From an uncultured Chitinophagaceae bacterium (GTDB lineage Bacteria; Bacteroidota; Bacteroidia; Chitinophagales; Chitinophagaceae): 64,000 bases of DNA. Shown here one piece after another: positions 19,013 through 29,771 of the stretch. The translations under genes were made by a program, and so were the position numbers. The DNA is taken from assembly GCA_937873715.1 (NCBI GenBank), contig CALMYJ010000005.1, positions 355,740-419,739 on the forward strand, given 5' to 3'. Each line of letters opens with the position of its first letter. Positions within the stretch are counted from its first letter, which is position 1. The notes under the pieces are model-generated. The model saw only the letters and a list, made by a program, of their open reading frames with translations, had not been told where the DNA came from and made no database searches.

Positions 19013-20257
19013 ATGCATTCCAAGTCGTCTTCTATTTTCAATATCACGGTACTGGTAGCCGCTTTAGGTTATTTTGTAGATATATATGATTTGCTCTTGT
19101 TCGGTATTGTTCGCAAAGCCAGTTTGAGAAGCTTAGGGCTAAGCGAAGATCTTGTAACATCACAAGGGGAATTTATTATTGGTGTACAAATGGCCGGGCT
19201 GCTGGTTGGGGGTATTATCTGGGGGGTAATGGGTGATAAAAAAGGCAGGTTAAGTGTACTGTTTGGATCAATAGTATTATACTCTGTTGCCAATATCATC
19301 AACGGATTTGTACAAACACCCGGGCAGTATGCCTTAATACGCTTTGTGGCTGGCGTTGGCCTGGCTGGCGAATTAGGCGCCGGTATTACACTGGTGTCGG
19401 AACTGGTGAGTAAAGAAAAAAGGGGCCTCAGCACTTCGCTGGTAGCTGGTATTGGCTTAACCGGGGCCGTGTTTGCATACTTTATTTCTCAAAATTTTGA
19501 TTGGCGTATCTGTTATTTTATTGGTGGTGGCCTTGGTTTTTGCCTGCTGCTGTTGCGTATATCCGTTTTTGAAAGCGGCCTTTTTACACAGCTGAAAGAG
19601 CAAAATGTGCAGCGGGGAAATTTCCTCATGTTTTTTTCAAATAAAAAACGGTTTAAAAAATACCTGCTGGCTATACTGATAGGATTGCCCTCCTGGTATG
19701 TAATTGGGGTATTGATTACTTTTTCCGACAAATTTTCTAAAGCGTTTGGTATAGCCGAAGAGGTATCGCCGGCCAAAGCCACCATGTATGCCTATGCCGC
19801 TATATCTGTTGCCGATGTTTTAACAGGGCTGGTAAGTCAATGGCTCAGGAGCCGGAAAAAGACACTGTTTATATTTTACGCTTTTACCATCATCTCGATA
19901 TTTTTCTTTTTTCAGCAAAATAGCAATAGTCCCCCCGCCAGTATTTACCTGGTATGTGCTGCATTAGGCTTTGGAACTGGCTTTTGGGCCATCTTTGTAA
20001 CGATGGCCGCCGAACAGTTTGGCACCAACCTCAGGGCTACAGCAGCCACAACGGTACCCAATATGGTAAGGGGCTCGCTGCCCATCATCCTGCTTTTGTT
20101 TAATGGCCTGCAATTGTTGTTTCCCGATCCTAAAAGCGCAGCAGCGTACATTAACGCTGCCTGGATTACCGGCACCATTGTTATGATCATTAGTATTGTT
20201 GCCGCCTGGTTAACCGAAGAAACTTTTGGGAAAGACCTCGATTATGTAGAAGCTTAA
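19013..20257 (+). CDS. MFS transporter (sugar/metabolite:H+ symporter-like)
   Basis: 414 residues, about 12 helices. Motif A between helices two and three reads GVMGDKKGRLSVLFGS, and helix four has RFVAGVGLAGELGAGITLVSE as in the metabolite:H+ symporter subfamily. Inner-membrane, substrate unknown. Starts ATG 6 bases downstream of the DedA gene. Confidence 0.85.
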   Translation: MHSKSSSIFNITVLVAALGYFVDIYDLLLFGIVRKASLRSLGLSEDLVTSQGEFIIGVQMAGLLVGGIIWGVMGDKKGRLSVLFGSIVLYSVANIINGFVQTPGQYALIRFVAGVGLAGELGAGITLVSELVSKEKRGLSTSLVAGIGLTGAVFAYFISQNFDWRICYFIGGGLGFCLLLLRISVFESGLFTQLKEQNVQRGNFLMFFSNKKRFKKYLLAILIGLPSWYVIGVLITFSDKFSKAFGIAEEVSPAKATMYAYAAISVADVLTGLVSQWLRSRKKTLFIFYAFTIISIFFFFQQNSNSPPASIYLVCAALGFGTGFWAIFVTMAAEQFGTNLRATAATTVPNMVRGSLPIILLLFNGLQLLFPDPKSAAAYINAAWITGTIVMIISIVAAWLTEETFGKDLDYVEA

Positions 20258-20336
20258 CAGCGCCTGTTAACAAAAAGGTAAACCAGGTTCTACAATCAGG
20301 TTTGCATAATATTTTTGGCATATCATTTTTCAATCT

Positions 20337-20924
20337 ATGCCTACATTTTTGCTTTCGTTAATCATTGCTTTGTTTGCAAATGCATCCAGTTCCAATACCG
20401 GGCTGCAGGTTGATATTTCATATACCACCAACCCGGGTTTACCGGGCAATCATATTTTTTATACACCCGGAAAAAAATTAGCCATCAGCGATTTCCAGGG
20501 GGCACCTGATCCAAATAGCCCCGCAGTGGCTATTACCTCGTCGGGTTTTGCCTTTAAGGCAGGCGGTAAAAGAAACAGTTCCGGCCAGTCTACTTTAGCC
20601 ATAGAGGTATATTGTAATTTCAACAGGGCCAAATCATGGATGAAAGAAAAGGGAAAAAATGAATATATACTTGGGCATGAACAGCTACATTTTGATATCA
20701 GTTACTGGGCTGCAATGCTGTTCATAAAAAAATTACGTGCTGCCAGTTTCAAGCCCGGCCAGGAGAATGATATAATGACTAAACTGTACCAGGATGCTGC
20801 CATTGCCCTGGAGAAAAAACAAAACCAGTATGATGCCGAAACACAAAATGGGCAAATAGAAGATAAGCAAGCGGCCTGGGCAGAGAAAGTACAGCAGGAA
20901 ATTGCCGAACTTTCAGGCAACTAA
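20337..20924 (+). CDS. DUF922-like secreted protein, putative zinc protease
   Basis: 195 residues with a weak N-terminal signal segment. The central EYILGHEQLHFDISYWAA contains HExxHxD, the metal site described for DUF922, which is annotated as a predicted secreted Zn-dependent protease. The C-terminal third is a helical, Gln/Lys-rich region. Activity has not been shown for close relatives as far as I know. It converges with the threonine aldolase gene 5 bases later. Confidence 0.72.
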   Translation: MPTFLLSLIIALFANASSSNTGLQVDISYTTNPGLPGNHIFYTPGKKLAISDFQGAPDPNSPAVAITSSGFAFKAGGKRNSSGQSTLAIEVYCNFNRAKSWMKEKGKNEYILGHEQLHFDISYWAAMLFIKKLRAASFKPGQENDIMTKLYQDAAIALEKKQNQYDAETQNGQIEDKQAAWAEKVQQEIAELSGN

Positions 20925-20929
20925 AACCA

Positions 20930-21946
20930 TTACAGTTTTTCAATAAGCGAAACCAGCCTGTGTACCATAGCCGGGCTAATATCCAAATGTGTAACCATCC
21001 TTACCTGTGTGGGTGAAATATCAAAAGCCAGTACCTGTTCCTTTCCTAATCGCTCCACCAGCGTTTTGGCCGTATAGGCACCACCTACTTCAAATACTAA
21101 TATGTTGGTTTCCACCGGAAGCATATGAGTTACAAACGATTTTTTTGCCAATGCCCCGGCAATTATCCTGGCATGTTCATGATCGGTTTTCAGTCGTTCA
21201 ATGTGGTTATCCAGTGCATAAATACCCGCTGCCGCCAGGTAACCGGCCTGCCGCATCCCGCCACCGAGCACTTTGCGAATCCGCCTTGCTTTTTTGATAA
21301 AATCGGCATTACCCAGCAGCAGGCTGCCAACAGGAGCGCCCAGGCCCTTACTCAGGCAAATAGATATACTGTCGAAAACCTGCCCGTATTGTGCAGGTAT
21401 TTCGCCGGTAACTACCAGGGCATTAAATAGCCTTGCACCATCAAGATGCAGTTTTAAATTATTTTGTAAACAAACTTCTTTAATATTTTGAATATCAATG
21501 AAATTATAGCATGCTCCTCCACCTCTATTGGTGGTATTCTCAATACAAACAAGGCTGCTGTTGGCCTTGTAATCGGCATAGGGGTTGATGCTCTCTTGTA
21601 CCTGTGCGGCGGTAATCATTCCCTTGGTGCCAGTGATTAATTTTACCGAGCAGCCACTGTTAAATCCAATGCCGCCACCCTCGTACTGGTATACATGGCT
21701 TAGGGTATCGCAAATAACCTCGTCGCCGGGCTGGGTGTGGCATTTTATGGCAATTTGGTTGGTCATTGTTCCACTCGGACAAAATATAGATGCTTGTTTA
21801 TCAAATAGCTTAGCTGCTTTTTCTTCTAATTTATTTACGGTTTCGTCTTCGCCAAAAACATCATCCCCAACCGGAGCAGCCTGCATAGCTTCCAGCATTT
21901 GAGGGGTTGGTTTGGTAATTGTATCGGAGCGTAAGTCAATAATCAT
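20930..21946 (-). CDS. Low-specificity L-threonine aldolase
   Basis: 338 residues, PLP-dependent fold type I. It cleaves threonine/allo-threonine to glycine and acetaldehyde. The pyridoxal lysine is Lys200 in SICLSKGLGAPVGS; the LHLDGARLFNA motif (167-177) contains the aspartate that contacts the pyridine nitrogen, and the N-terminal IDLRSDTITKP start is family-typical. Lies in a minus orientation between DUF922 and the sigma factor. Confidence 0.92.
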   Translation of the reverse strand: MIIDLRSDTITKPTPQMLEAMQAAPVGDDVFGEDETVNKLEEKAAKLFDKQASIFCPSGTMTNQIAIKCHTQPGDEVICDTLSHVYQYEGGGIGFNSGCSVKLITGTKGMITAAQVQESINPYADYKANSSLVCIENTTNRGGGACYNFIDIQNIKEVCLQNNLKLHLDGARLFNALVVTGEIPAQYGQVFDSISICLSKGLGAPVGSLLLGNADFIKKARRIRKVLGGGMRQAGYLAAAGIYALDNHIERLKTDHEHARIIAGALAKKSFVTHMLPVETNILVFEVGGAYTAKTLVERLGKEQVLAFDISPTQVRMVTHLDISPAMVHRLVSLIEKL

Positions 21947-22045
21947 GAGGCAAATATAATGGGCTGTGCCGGCCCTGCGGATTGAATTTTATCAGCGGTT
22001 TACAAATTAGTAATCAACCTTTTTTCAACGTTTTTTAAACCGGAT

Positions 22046-22076
22046 TATGAAATTAAACTTTCCGGCTTTAACTTTG
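22046..22076 (+). promoter_or_regulatory. Possible promoter of the primary sigma gene
   Basis: TAACTTTG at 22069-22076 fits the TAnnTTTG box; TATG at 22046-22049 is a one-mismatch minus-33 with a 19-base spacer. It would leave a leader of about 105 bases. Confidence 0.35.
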
Positions 22077-22186
22077 TATGCTGTTTGATGGAATTTTGAT
22101 GGTGCTTAACCCACTAATCTGCAACATTTTCCCTAATACAGGTGTCTATAATTACTGGCAAACAATTCTGAACTTAAATCTAGCAA

Positions 22187-23044
22187 ATGAGGCAATTAAA
22201 AATCGCAACCCAGATAACTAACCGAGATTCCCAGGCAGTTGAAAAATACCTGCAGGAGATTTCTAAAATTTCGATGATTACTCCCGAAGAGGAAACTATC
22301 CTTGCCCAAAAAATTAAAATGAACGACCAGCGGGCTTTGGATAAACTGGTACAGGCCAACCTGCGCTTTGTGGTATCGGTAGCCAAGCAGTACCAGCACC
22401 AGGGTTTATCACTCAGCGATTTAATTAACGAGGGTAACCTCGGCCTCATTAAAGCTGCACAGCGCTTTGATGAAACAAAAGGTTTTAAGTTCATCTCTTA
22501 TGCCGTATGGTGGATTCGTCAATCTATCCTCCAGGCTTTGGCCGAGCAGGGCAGGCTGGTGCGGTTACCTCAAAATAAAATTGGCACTTACAATAAAGCC
22601 AATAAAGCCTATATGGCTTTTGAACAGGAGCATGAGAGGGAGCCCTCAACCGAAGAACTGGCCGAGTTGCTGGAAATGAGCGAAACAGAAATCAACAATA
22701 TTTTCCAGAGCAATACCCGTCACACATCACTGGATGCACCGGTGCATGAAGCCGAAGATGTGGCTATGGGCGACCTGCTGAAAGGCGGCGACGAAACCGA
22801 TGAAGATGTAATGCATGATTCTCTGCGCAATGAAATTCGCCGGGTACTTAAATCCCTTAGTCCACGTGAAGCTGAAATTGTAAATGCTTATTTTGGGCTG
22901 GATGGAGAAAATGGTGTTACCATTGAGCAAATCGGTCAGAAGTACGATCTTACTAAGGAGCGTATCCGCCAAATTAAAGAAAGGGCCATCAAACGTTTAC
23001 AAAAAGCCAGGTATAGTGGGGCACTTAAAGCCTACCTGGGTTAA
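22187..23044 (+). CDS. rpoD: RNA polymerase primary sigma factor
   Basis: 285 residues. Region 1.2 (AVEKYLQEISKISMITPEEE), region 2 (DLINEGNLGLIKAAQRFDETKGFKF then YAVWWIRQSI), region 3 and region 4 (GVTIEQIGQKYDLTKERIRQIKERAIKRL) are all present. Region 1.1 is missing and the protein is short, as for the Bacteroidota primary sigma that recognises TTTG/TAnnTTTG promoters. The aspartate-rich acidic insert of E. coli RpoD is also absent. Followed by a strong terminator. Confidence 0.94.
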   Translation: MRQLKIATQITNRDSQAVEKYLQEISKISMITPEEETILAQKIKMNDQRALDKLVQANLRFVVSVAKQYQHQGLSLSDLINEGNLGLIKAAQRFDETKGFKFISYAVWWIRQSILQALAEQGRLVRLPQNKIGTYNKANKAYMAFEQEHEREPSTEELAELLEMSETEINNIFQSNTRHTSLDAPVHEAEDVAMGDLLKGGDETDEDVMHDSLRNEIRRVLKSLSPREAEIVNAYFGLDGENGVTIEQIGQKYDLTKERIRQIKERAIKRLQKARYSGALKAYLG

Positions 23045-23066
23045 AATATTATGTGTTAGTAAAGTT

Positions 23067-23099
23067 TCCCCGGTTCTTTTTAACCGGGGATTTTATTTT
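23067..23099 (+). terminator. Terminator after the primary sigma gene
   Basis: A 9-bp stem, 23067-23075 with 23082-23090 (TCCCCGGTT/AACCGGGGA), is followed by a T-rich tail. Confidence 0.85.
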
Positions 23100-23167
23100 A
23101 AAACAGGTAATTGATGTAGCTTGTTACCGGTTAGGATGAAGCACTTGTAAAAAATAGCAATTCTGCA

Positions 23168-25489
23168 ATGAAACGATTGCCCGTAACTATATCCGTATTA
23201 TTATTTGCCTGCACCATGCAGGCGCAGCCCCGGCAATCAATCCTTCATCAGTTTATCCAACAGTATCAAAAAAGTGGCAGGCTGTTTATGGCACAGGCAC
23301 TCTTTAGCCAGGCCAGGCAGGTGCAACAGGAAACTGATACGGTATTAAAAAAATATACACAACTGCAAATTAGTCGGCCAGCTTCTGTAAATCTTTTTAA
23401 AACCAGGCCCACTTTCATTACCTGTGCTTTTGCAGCAGCAGATGGCAAACTTTACAGGCTGCAGTTGGCAGAACAAAAAATTAATACATCGGGTGATTTC
23501 GCCTTTGGCGAATTTGTAGCAGGTGGCCTGGGCAAAAGGGTAATGGCCGATGAAGGGTTGCATTATCGTGGCTGTATCCAGGGCGACACTACCTCAATGG
23601 CTGCACTAAGTGTGTTTGAAAATGGGGATATTATGGGCCTCTTTGCCGGTGTTGATGGAAGCTTTGTACTCGGCAAAATGAAAAACAGTGAAAATTACAT
23701 TTTATACAATGCCGATGATATACATTTTCCCGAAGGCATGCAGTGTGCCACAAACGATGATGCTGCTTCTACAAATGAACAGGGATTGACTGCAAAATCC
23801 ACAACATTAAATGTGCCGCCCACTCTTTGCCGGAAAATTCGCCTGTATTGGGAGTTAGATTATAACCTTTATCGCTACAACTTCAATTCAAACCTGGGTA
23901 ATGTACAAAACTATGCTACCGGGCTTTTTAACCAGGTGGCAACCATGTACCAGAACGAAGGTATTACCGTAGAGCTTTCAGCCGTTTACACCTGGACGAT
24001 ACAAGACCCTTACCGAATGAGTACTTCTTCGGCGGCACTAACAGATTTCAGGGGAAGGTGGAACCGTCTTGGCGATAATTTTAATGGCGACCTGGCACAC
24101 CTCATCAGCGGTGGTGTTACGTTTGCCAATGGCTCTGGTGGAAATGGCGGTGTGGCTTATACAGATGTGCTCTGCATCCGGCAGGCTGCTTATGGCTATA
24201 GCAATGTGTGGACTGACTATAAAGTGTATCCCACTTTTTCAACCGATGTGCTGGTGGTAACACACGAAATAGGGCATAACCTTGGCTCAAGGCATACCCA
24301 TTGGTGTGGCTGGAATACGGGTACCGGGGGTACCTGTGGCTCAATAGACGATTGCTCAACACCGGAAATCACCGATAACTGCTCAACCTGTCCGGCTACT
24401 GTAAATTACAGCATGCCACCCTTAGGCTTTAAAGGTACCGTAATGAGTTACTGCCATTTAAACGGCAGGCCCGGCACCAATCTTGCCCTCGGCTTTGGTA
24501 CATTACCCCAGCAAAGAATAAGGAGCCGTGTGGCAGCATCTGCCTGCCTGGTATCCAATAATTACTGGACCGGTGCTGTAGACAGCCTGTGGTCTCGCAG
24601 TACTAACTGGAGTTGCGGTGCTATACCCAATGCCAATACAGATGTAATCATCGAAGATGGTGTGCCGCGTTATCCCGTAATTACCAGTACTGCCGTTTGC
24701 CGAAGGCTTCATGTAAACAATAGCGCAGGGATTAGTGTAAAAACCGGGTTTACGCTACAGGTGGTTGGTGGCCTAACTTCACCACTTATATCACCACCAG
24801 CCATCGCTCAATTATTCATCACAGGCAGTGCCACTCCGGGCGGATTAATGAGCGGCGGAGATGCACCATTATTATCCCAGCAATTGAGCAGGGTTACCAA
24901 TACCCTGTACGAAATACCTTCACTCTTTTTAACGGGTGGCAACGCTTATGTATTTGTGCCGGAATATGGCAGTTTTGCAGAGCAGTTTGGGTTTACCGGT
25001 ACAGCATTATTCAATAATGTAAATGGCGATTTGTTTAAATCAGGTGGTACATTCATTAAAGCACCGGATACAAATGGGTATTATCATATTGGAGTAGATT
25101 TTCAAAGGGCAAGGTTCTTTATCAAAGCGGCTTTACCTAAAGTGGCTTTACCAGCTTCAGGCGAATTGTTTATCACCGGTTCAGCCCCCCCCGCCGGCTG
25201 GATGGCAAATGGGGCCCCGCCTGTTGCCGCACAAAAATTTTCGAAAATCAGCAATACCGTATACGAGTTGCCTTCTGTTGCATTAACTGCTAATGCCTCT
25301 TATTTGTTTGTGCCGGTATATGGCAGCTTTACCACCAAGTATGGAGGCTCGGGCACCAACAACAGCAACAATACCGGCACCGATTATTTTCGTGCCCAGG
25401 GTACCGATTTAAAAGCGCCCCCTGTTGGCGGACTGTACAGCATTACCGTCGATTTCCAGTCTGGCATTTTTACCCTCACCAAATTGTAG
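23168..25489 (+). CDS. Secreted reprolysin-like metalloprotease with module and SusE/SusF-like repeats
   Basis: 773 residues with a signal peptide (about 1-19, cleavage near MQAQP). The catalytic domain holds HEIGHNLGSRH at 366-376, the HExxHxxGxxH zinc motif of metzincins, and a Met-turn-like GTVMSYCH. Cysteine-rich segments follow the motif. Residues about 467-533 are the WTGAVDSLW...NWSC module also found at the ends of two other secreted proteins here. Two C-terminal repeats of about 115 residues, each starting LFITGSA.P.G and containing YxFVPxYGSF, resemble SusE/SusF-type glycan-binding domains. No standard T9SS tail is visible. A protease that also binds a polysaccharide is inferred; target unknown. 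Confidence 0.8.
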   Translation: MKRLPVTISVLLFACTMQAQPRQSILHQFIQQYQKSGRLFMAQALFSQARQVQQETDTVLKKYTQLQISRPASVNLFKTRPTFITCAFAAADGKLYRLQLAEQKINTSGDFAFGEFVAGGLGKRVMADEGLHYRGCIQGDTTSMAALSVFENGDIMGLFAGVDGSFVLGKMKNSENYILYNADDIHFPEGMQCATNDDAASTNEQGLTAKSTTLNVPPTLCRKIRLYWELDYNLYRYNFNSNLGNVQNYATGLFNQVATMYQNEGITVELSAVYTWTIQDPYRMSTSSAALTDFRGRWNRLGDNFNGDLAHLISGGVTFANGSGGNGGVAYTDVLCIRQAAYGYSNVWTDYKVYPTFSTDVLVVTHEIGHNLGSRHTHWCGWNTGTGGTCGSIDDCSTPEITDNCSTCPATVNYSMPPLGFKGTVMSYCHLNGRPGTNLALGFGTLPQQRIRSRVAASACLVSNNYWTGAVDSLWSRSTNWSCGAIPNANTDVIIEDGVPRYPVITSTAVCRRLHVNNSAGISVKTGFTLQVVGGLTSPLISPPAIAQLFITGSATPGGLMSGGDAPLLSQQLSRVTNTLYEIPSLFLTGGNAYVFVPEYGSFAEQFGFTGTALFNNVNGDLFKSGGTFIKAPDTNGYYHIGVDFQRARFFIKAALPKVALPASGELFITGSAPPAGWMANGAPPVAAQKFSKISNTVYELPSVALTANASYLFVPVYGSFTTKYGGSGTNNSNNTGTDYFRAQGTDLKAPPVGGLYSITVDFQSGIFTLTKL

Positions 25490-25586
25490 CATTACATCAG
25501 CCAAATCGGTAGGTACAACACCGCAGTACCCTTATCAATTCCGTAACAATTATTCCTGTAAATTCGCAGCCTTATATTTTAAAAGC

Positions 25587-26534
25587 ATGGAAAAAAACAC
25601 AACAGAAAGAGTGCATTGCCTGATTATTGGATCGGGCCCGGCAGGCTATACCGCAGCAATATATGCCAGCAGGGCAGGGCTTAATCCTGTATTATACCAG
25701 GGTATACAACCCGGCGGCCAGCTCACCATTACTACAGAAGTAGAAAATTATCCCGGCTATCCCGAAGGTATACAGGGCCCCGATATGATGGTGAATTTTG
25801 AAAACCAGGCCCGCCGTATGGGTGCCGATATACGCTTTGGCTTAGCTACTAAAGTAGATTTTTCGGCACAGCCTTATAAAGTGGAAATTGATGAAGAAAA
25901 ATGGATAGAAGCAGATTCCATCATCATCTCAACAGGTGCATCGGCCAAGTGGCTCGGTATTGAAAGTGAACAACGCTTAAATGGATATGGCGTAAGCGCC
26001 TGTGCCGTATGCGATGGTTTCTTTTTCCGGGGGAAAGAAGTGGCTATTGTGGGTGCCGGTGATACGGCTGCCGAAGAAGCCCTGTATTTATCCAAAATCT
26101 GTTCGCAGGTACACATGATTGTTAGGCGTGGCGAAATGAGGGCCAGCAAAGTAATGCAGGAAAGGGTAAAAAATACCGCCAATATTACGGTGTACTGGCA
26201 CAGTGAAACAGAAGAAGTGCTGGGCGATGGAAAAGTATCAGGGGTACGTATAAAAAATAATCAAACCGGCCAGGTAACCGAAATACCGGTAAGTGCATTT
26301 TTTGTAGCCATAGGCCACCAGCCCAACAGCGATATATTTAAAAACTGGATAGATATGGACGAAGCAGGCTATATCAAAACCATACCCGGTACCAGCAAAA
26401 CCAATATTGAAGGTGTATTTGCAGCCGGTGATGTGCAGGATAAAATATACCGCCAGGCAGTAACTGCTGCAGGAAGTGGTTGTATGGCAGCACTGGATGC
26501 CGAGAGATACCTTAGTGCTAAAGGAATTCATTAA
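25587..26534 (+). CDS. trxB: Thioredoxin-disulfide reductase
   Basis: 315 residues. NADPH-dependent FAD enzyme that reduces thioredoxin. FAD-binding GSGPAG at 15-20, redox disulfide CAVC at 139-142, NADPH-binding GAGDTAAEEA near 158 and the second FAD motif VFAAGDVQD near 280 are all seen. The frame is open further upstream, but the ATG at 25587 gives the family N-terminus. Starts about 100 bases after the metalloprotease stop. Confidence 0.95.
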   Translation: MEKNTTERVHCLIIGSGPAGYTAAIYASRAGLNPVLYQGIQPGGQLTITTEVENYPGYPEGIQGPDMMVNFENQARRMGADIRFGLATKVDFSAQPYKVEIDEEKWIEADSIIISTGASAKWLGIESEQRLNGYGVSACAVCDGFFFRGKEVAIVGAGDTAAEEALYLSKICSQVHMIVRRGEMRASKVMQERVKNTANITVYWHSETEEVLGDGKVSGVRIKNNQTGQVTEIPVSAFFVAIGHQPNSDIFKNWIDMDEAGYIKTIPGTSKTNIEGVFAAGDVQDKIYRQAVTAAGSGCMAALDAERYLSAKGIH

Positions 26535-26602
26535 GGCTTTACGCTTTTGTGGCAGTGGCATTGTAATGATTTTTGTATAAACACAATTTTGATAGCCTGT
26601 AC

Positions 26603-26953
26603 ATGTTTACCATTCACCTTCACCAGCTCCGTTTTTTTGCACACCACGGCCTCTACGAGCAGGAAAAAACTAAGGGCAATAATTTTGAAGTGGATGCCGA
26701 TGTACAGTTTGAGGTACACGGTGCCGTTACCATGCTGCAGCAAACAGTAGATTATGTGCTGCTGTACCAGGTGATACAACAGCGTATGCTCAGGGCCACA
26801 CCTTTGCTTGAAACTGTAGCACAGGAGATGGCCGATTTGCTGCACCAGGCCGATGACAGGATTAATCAGGTAACCATTCGCATAAAAAAAGAGCATCCGC
26901 CTATCCCTGGTTTTAGTGGTAGCGTAGCTGTAAGTTTTTCAAAATCTTATTAG
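26603..26953 (+). CDS. folB: Dihydroneopterin aldolase
   Basis: 116 residues. The FFAHHGLYEQEKTKGNNFEVD start holds the family glutamate in HGLYEQE, and IRIKKEHPPIP carries the catalytic-region lysine. Converts dihydroneopterin to hydroxymethyl-dihydropterin in folate synthesis. An upstream in-frame ATG ten codons earlier is possible but MFTIHLHQLRFF is the normal start. The next gene begins one base after the stop, so coupling is likely. Confidence 0.9.
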   Translation: MFTIHLHQLRFFAHHGLYEQEKTKGNNFEVDADVQFEVHGAVTMLQQTVDYVLLYQVIQQRMLRATPLLETVAQEMADLLHQADDRINQVTIRIKKEHPPIPGFSGSVAVSFSKSY

Positions 26954-26954
26954 C

Positions 26955-27701
26955 ATGAAAGCTGTATGGATAATGTTTTTGTTCCTGCTGCCCTGCTTTA
27001 CTATTGCACAGGATGCCGCCGAAATTTTAAAAAAAGCTGAGGCGCTGGAAGCAGTGCCAGACGAAAAAGCAGCACTGGACCAATACAAAGCCCTACTTCA
27101 AATAAAGCCAAACGATGTACATGCCTTAAGCAAATGCAGCGAATTATGCAGCCGTATTGGTAACCGGCAGGCTGATAGCAAAGCAAGGGATAACTACTAC
27201 GCATGGGCCAAAAATTATGCGGTAGCTGCATTAAAAATTAATGCCGCTAGTTCCGAAGCCAATTGTGCTATGGCAATAGCGCTGGGCCGCATGGCACTCA
27301 CCAAAAGCAGTAAGGAAAAACTGAACAGTGCCCGGCAGATAAAGCAGTATACCGATATTGCCCTTCAGCAGGATGCCAATAATTATAAAGCCTGGCATGT
27401 GCTGGGCAAATGGCATTATGAATTAAGCATCCTCAGCATGCTGGAACGTACGATAGTAAAAGTTTTTTTTGGCGGACTGCCCAAAGCCAGCATCAACGAG
27501 TCGGTAGCCGCATACGAAACAGCGCTGAAGCTGTCGCCCGGCTTTATCATGAATTACCTCGAACTGGCAAAAGCTTACCGGCAGGCAGGTGAAAAGCAAA
27601 AAGCTATTGCAACCATTAATGCCATGCTGCCGCTGCCAAACCGTACAGAAGATGATGCCGCCATAAAAGAGGAGGGCCGGGCATTGCTCCGGCAATGGTA
27701 G
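26955..27701 (+). CDS. Exported TPR-repeat protein
   Basis: 248 residues. A signal peptide (about 1-18, ending FTIAQ) is followed by several tetratricopeptide-like helices, for example [26 protein letters not shown] and [19 protein letters not shown]. This is a scaffold fold with no enzymatic motif. Likely periplasmic; function unknown. It begins one base after folB and its end overlaps nothing annotated. Confidence 0.75.
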   Translation: MKAVWIMFLFLLPCFTIAQDAAEILKKAEALEAVPDEKAALDQYKALLQIKPNDVHALSKCSELCSRIGNRQADSKARDNYYAWAKNYAVAALKINAASSEANCAMAIALGRMALTKSSKEKLNSARQIKQYTDIALQQDANNYKAWHVLGKWHYELSILSMLERTIVKVFFGGLPKASINESVAAYETALKLSPGFIMNYLELAKAYRQAGEKQKAIATINAMLPLPNRTEDDAAIKEEGRALLRQW

Positions 27702-27775
27702 CATACAACCTTTCCTCCATTTTAACAGCCCTGCGTTTTTGTTTTCGGTTATCTTCGGCGATAAAATTTTATTAT

Positions 27776-29734
27776 ATGGTCAAAAAAGGGTTTACGTTTT
27801 TTCTATTTGCATTTATAATTTTCAACGCCTCCGCCCAATGGAATGATGATTTGGATTCTAAGTACGATCCCCATGCTTTGTTTTCGCCAACATTTTATAC
27901 TACCGGTGGCACACCCACCAGGGCGGCTACAGGCGAGCCGGGGCCTGCATACTGGCAAAACCGGGCCGATTACCAGATTGCTGCAACGCTTAATGAAACC
28001 ACCCATGCCATCACAGCAACCGAAACCATTACTTATACCAACAACAGTCCTAACAGCCTGCCCTTTTTGTGGCTGCAGCTTGATCAGAATTTATTTAAAA
28101 AAGACAGCCGTGGTCAAAAACGCATGCCTGTAGATAGCCGTAGCCGTTATGGTGATGCTAAAAGTGCGTTTGAAGGTGGATATACCTTAACCAAAGTGCT
28201 GGTAAATGATAAGGCGGTCGATTATGTGGTAACCGATACCCGTATGCAACTGAGGTTACCACAGGCCATGAAGCCAGGTGGGGATAAAGTGAAAATAAAA
28301 ATCGAATACAGCTTTGTGTTACCGGAGTATGGTGCCGACAGGTGCGGTATTGTAAAAGCCAAAAAAGGCGAAGTATTTGCTGTGGCACAATGGTACCCCA
28401 GGATGTGTGTATTTGATGATGTGCAGGGCTGGAATGCCGAACCCTATCTTGGCCCCTCGGAGTTTTACCTGGAGTATGGCGATTTTGATATCAGTATTAC
28501 TGCACCGGCAGCGCATGTAGTGGTGGTGGGTGGCGAACTGGTAAATGCTTCCGAAGTATTAACAGCAGTACAGCAAAGCAGGATGCAGCAGGCACGCAAC
28601 AGCGATAAAACGGTAATGATACGTACAGATAGTGAAGTGGATGATGCAATTGCTAAAAGTGCCGGCAAAACGCTTACCTGGCGCTACAAGCTGGCTAATG
28701 CCAGGGATGTGGCCTGGGCTTCGTCTGCAGCTTTTGTGTGGGATGCCGCAAAAATAAATTTACCCGGTGGTAAAACGTCCCTGGCCATGAGTGTGTACCC
28801 CGGCGAAAATGGCAGCAGCGAAGGGTGGGGCCGCAGCACTGAATACATCAAGGGCAGTATTGAGCACTACAGCAACACCTGGTTTCCCTATCCCTATCCC
28901 GTAGCCGTAAATGTGGCCAGTAATATCAGTGGTATGGAATACCCGGCCATCGTTTTTTGCCATCGTGCCTCAAAAAAGAGAAGCCTGTTTAATGTTACCG
29001 ATCATGAATTTGGCCACACCTGGTTTCCCATGATTGTAGGCAGCAACGAACGCAAATACGGCTGGATGGATGAAGGCTTTAATACATTTATTAATGGCAT
29101 TTCGGCCAACGCATTTAATAATGGTGAATACAAAAGCAATGCCTCTAAAATGGATGTAAGGGCCGGTTACCTGTTTTCAGAAGTAACCGAGCCGGTAATG
29201 ACCACCCCCGATGCTATGATGGAAGCTAATATTGGCCGTATGCTGTATTCAAAACCCGGGTATGCATTGGAGTTACTCCGCAACGAAATCATCGGGCCGG
29301 TACGCTTTGATTATGCTTTTAAAACATATATCGAACGCTGGGCGTATAAACATCCCACGCCCTGGGATTTTTTCCGCACTATGGATAATGTAACCGGCGA
29401 AGATTTAAGCTGGTTCTGGAAAGCATTGTTTGTAGAAAATTACAAATTAGACCAAGCCATCCATGCTGTAAAATACCTGGAAGAAAAAGATAAAACGGGT
29501 ACAGAAGTAGTAGTAGCCAACCTGGATCAGATGGCCATGCCTTTAACCCTTAGCTACGAAACTACCAGTGGCGAAAAAGGTACAGTTAAATACCCGGTAG
29601 AAATATGGAATAATAAGCGCCTGTTTAAAGTATTTATACCGGTAAAAGAAAAACTGGTAAAGCTGGAGATAGACCCCGATAAAATTATGCCCGATATGAA
29701 TTTCGACAATAATAAGTGGAAGGCTACCGAATAA
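27776..29734 (+). CDS. M1 family metallopeptidase
   Basis: 652 residues with a signal peptide (about 1-20, ending ASAQ). The gluzincin site is HEFGH at 410-414 with the third ligand Glu433 eighteen residues on (WMDEGF), the classic HExxH-x18-E. The usual GAMEN exopeptidase motif is replaced by SGMEYP, so strict aminopeptidase activity is uncertain. Start at ATG 27776 is chosen because the upstream extension breaks the signal peptide. Exported to the periplasm or surface. Confidence 0.9.
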   Translation: MVKKGFTFFLFAFIIFNASAQWNDDLDSKYDPHALFSPTFYTTGGTPTRAATGEPGPAYWQNRADYQIAATLNETTHAITATETITYTNNSPNSLPFLWLQLDQNLFKKDSRGQKRMPVDSRSRYGDAKSAFEGGYTLTKVLVNDKAVDYVVTDTRMQLRLPQAMKPGGDKVKIKIEYSFVLPEYGADRCGIVKAKKGEVFAVAQWYPRMCVFDDVQGWNAEPYLGPSEFYLEYGDFDISITAPAAHVVVVGGELVNASEVLTAVQQSRMQQARNSDKTVMIRTDSEVDDAIAKSAGKTLTWRYKLANARDVAWASSAAFVWDAAKINLPGGKTSLAMSVYPGENGSSEGWGRSTEYIKGSIEHYSNTWFPYPYPVAVNVASNISGMEYPAIVFCHRASKKRSLFNVTDHEFGHTWFPMIVGSNERKYGWMDEGFNTFINGISANAFNNGEYKSNASKMDVRAGYLFSEVTEPVMTTPDAMMEANIGRMLYSKPGYALELLRNEIIGPVRFDYAFKTYIERWAYKHPTPWDFFRTMDNVTGEDLSWFWKALFVENYKLDQAIHAVKYLEEKDKTGTEVVVANLDQMAMPLTLSYETTSGEKGTVKYPVEIWNNKRLFKVFIPVKEKLVKLEIDPDKIMPDMNFDNNKWKATE

Positions 29735-29771
29735 AAAACACTAAAATTTAAGCAGGCTGAAAGCGGCCATA

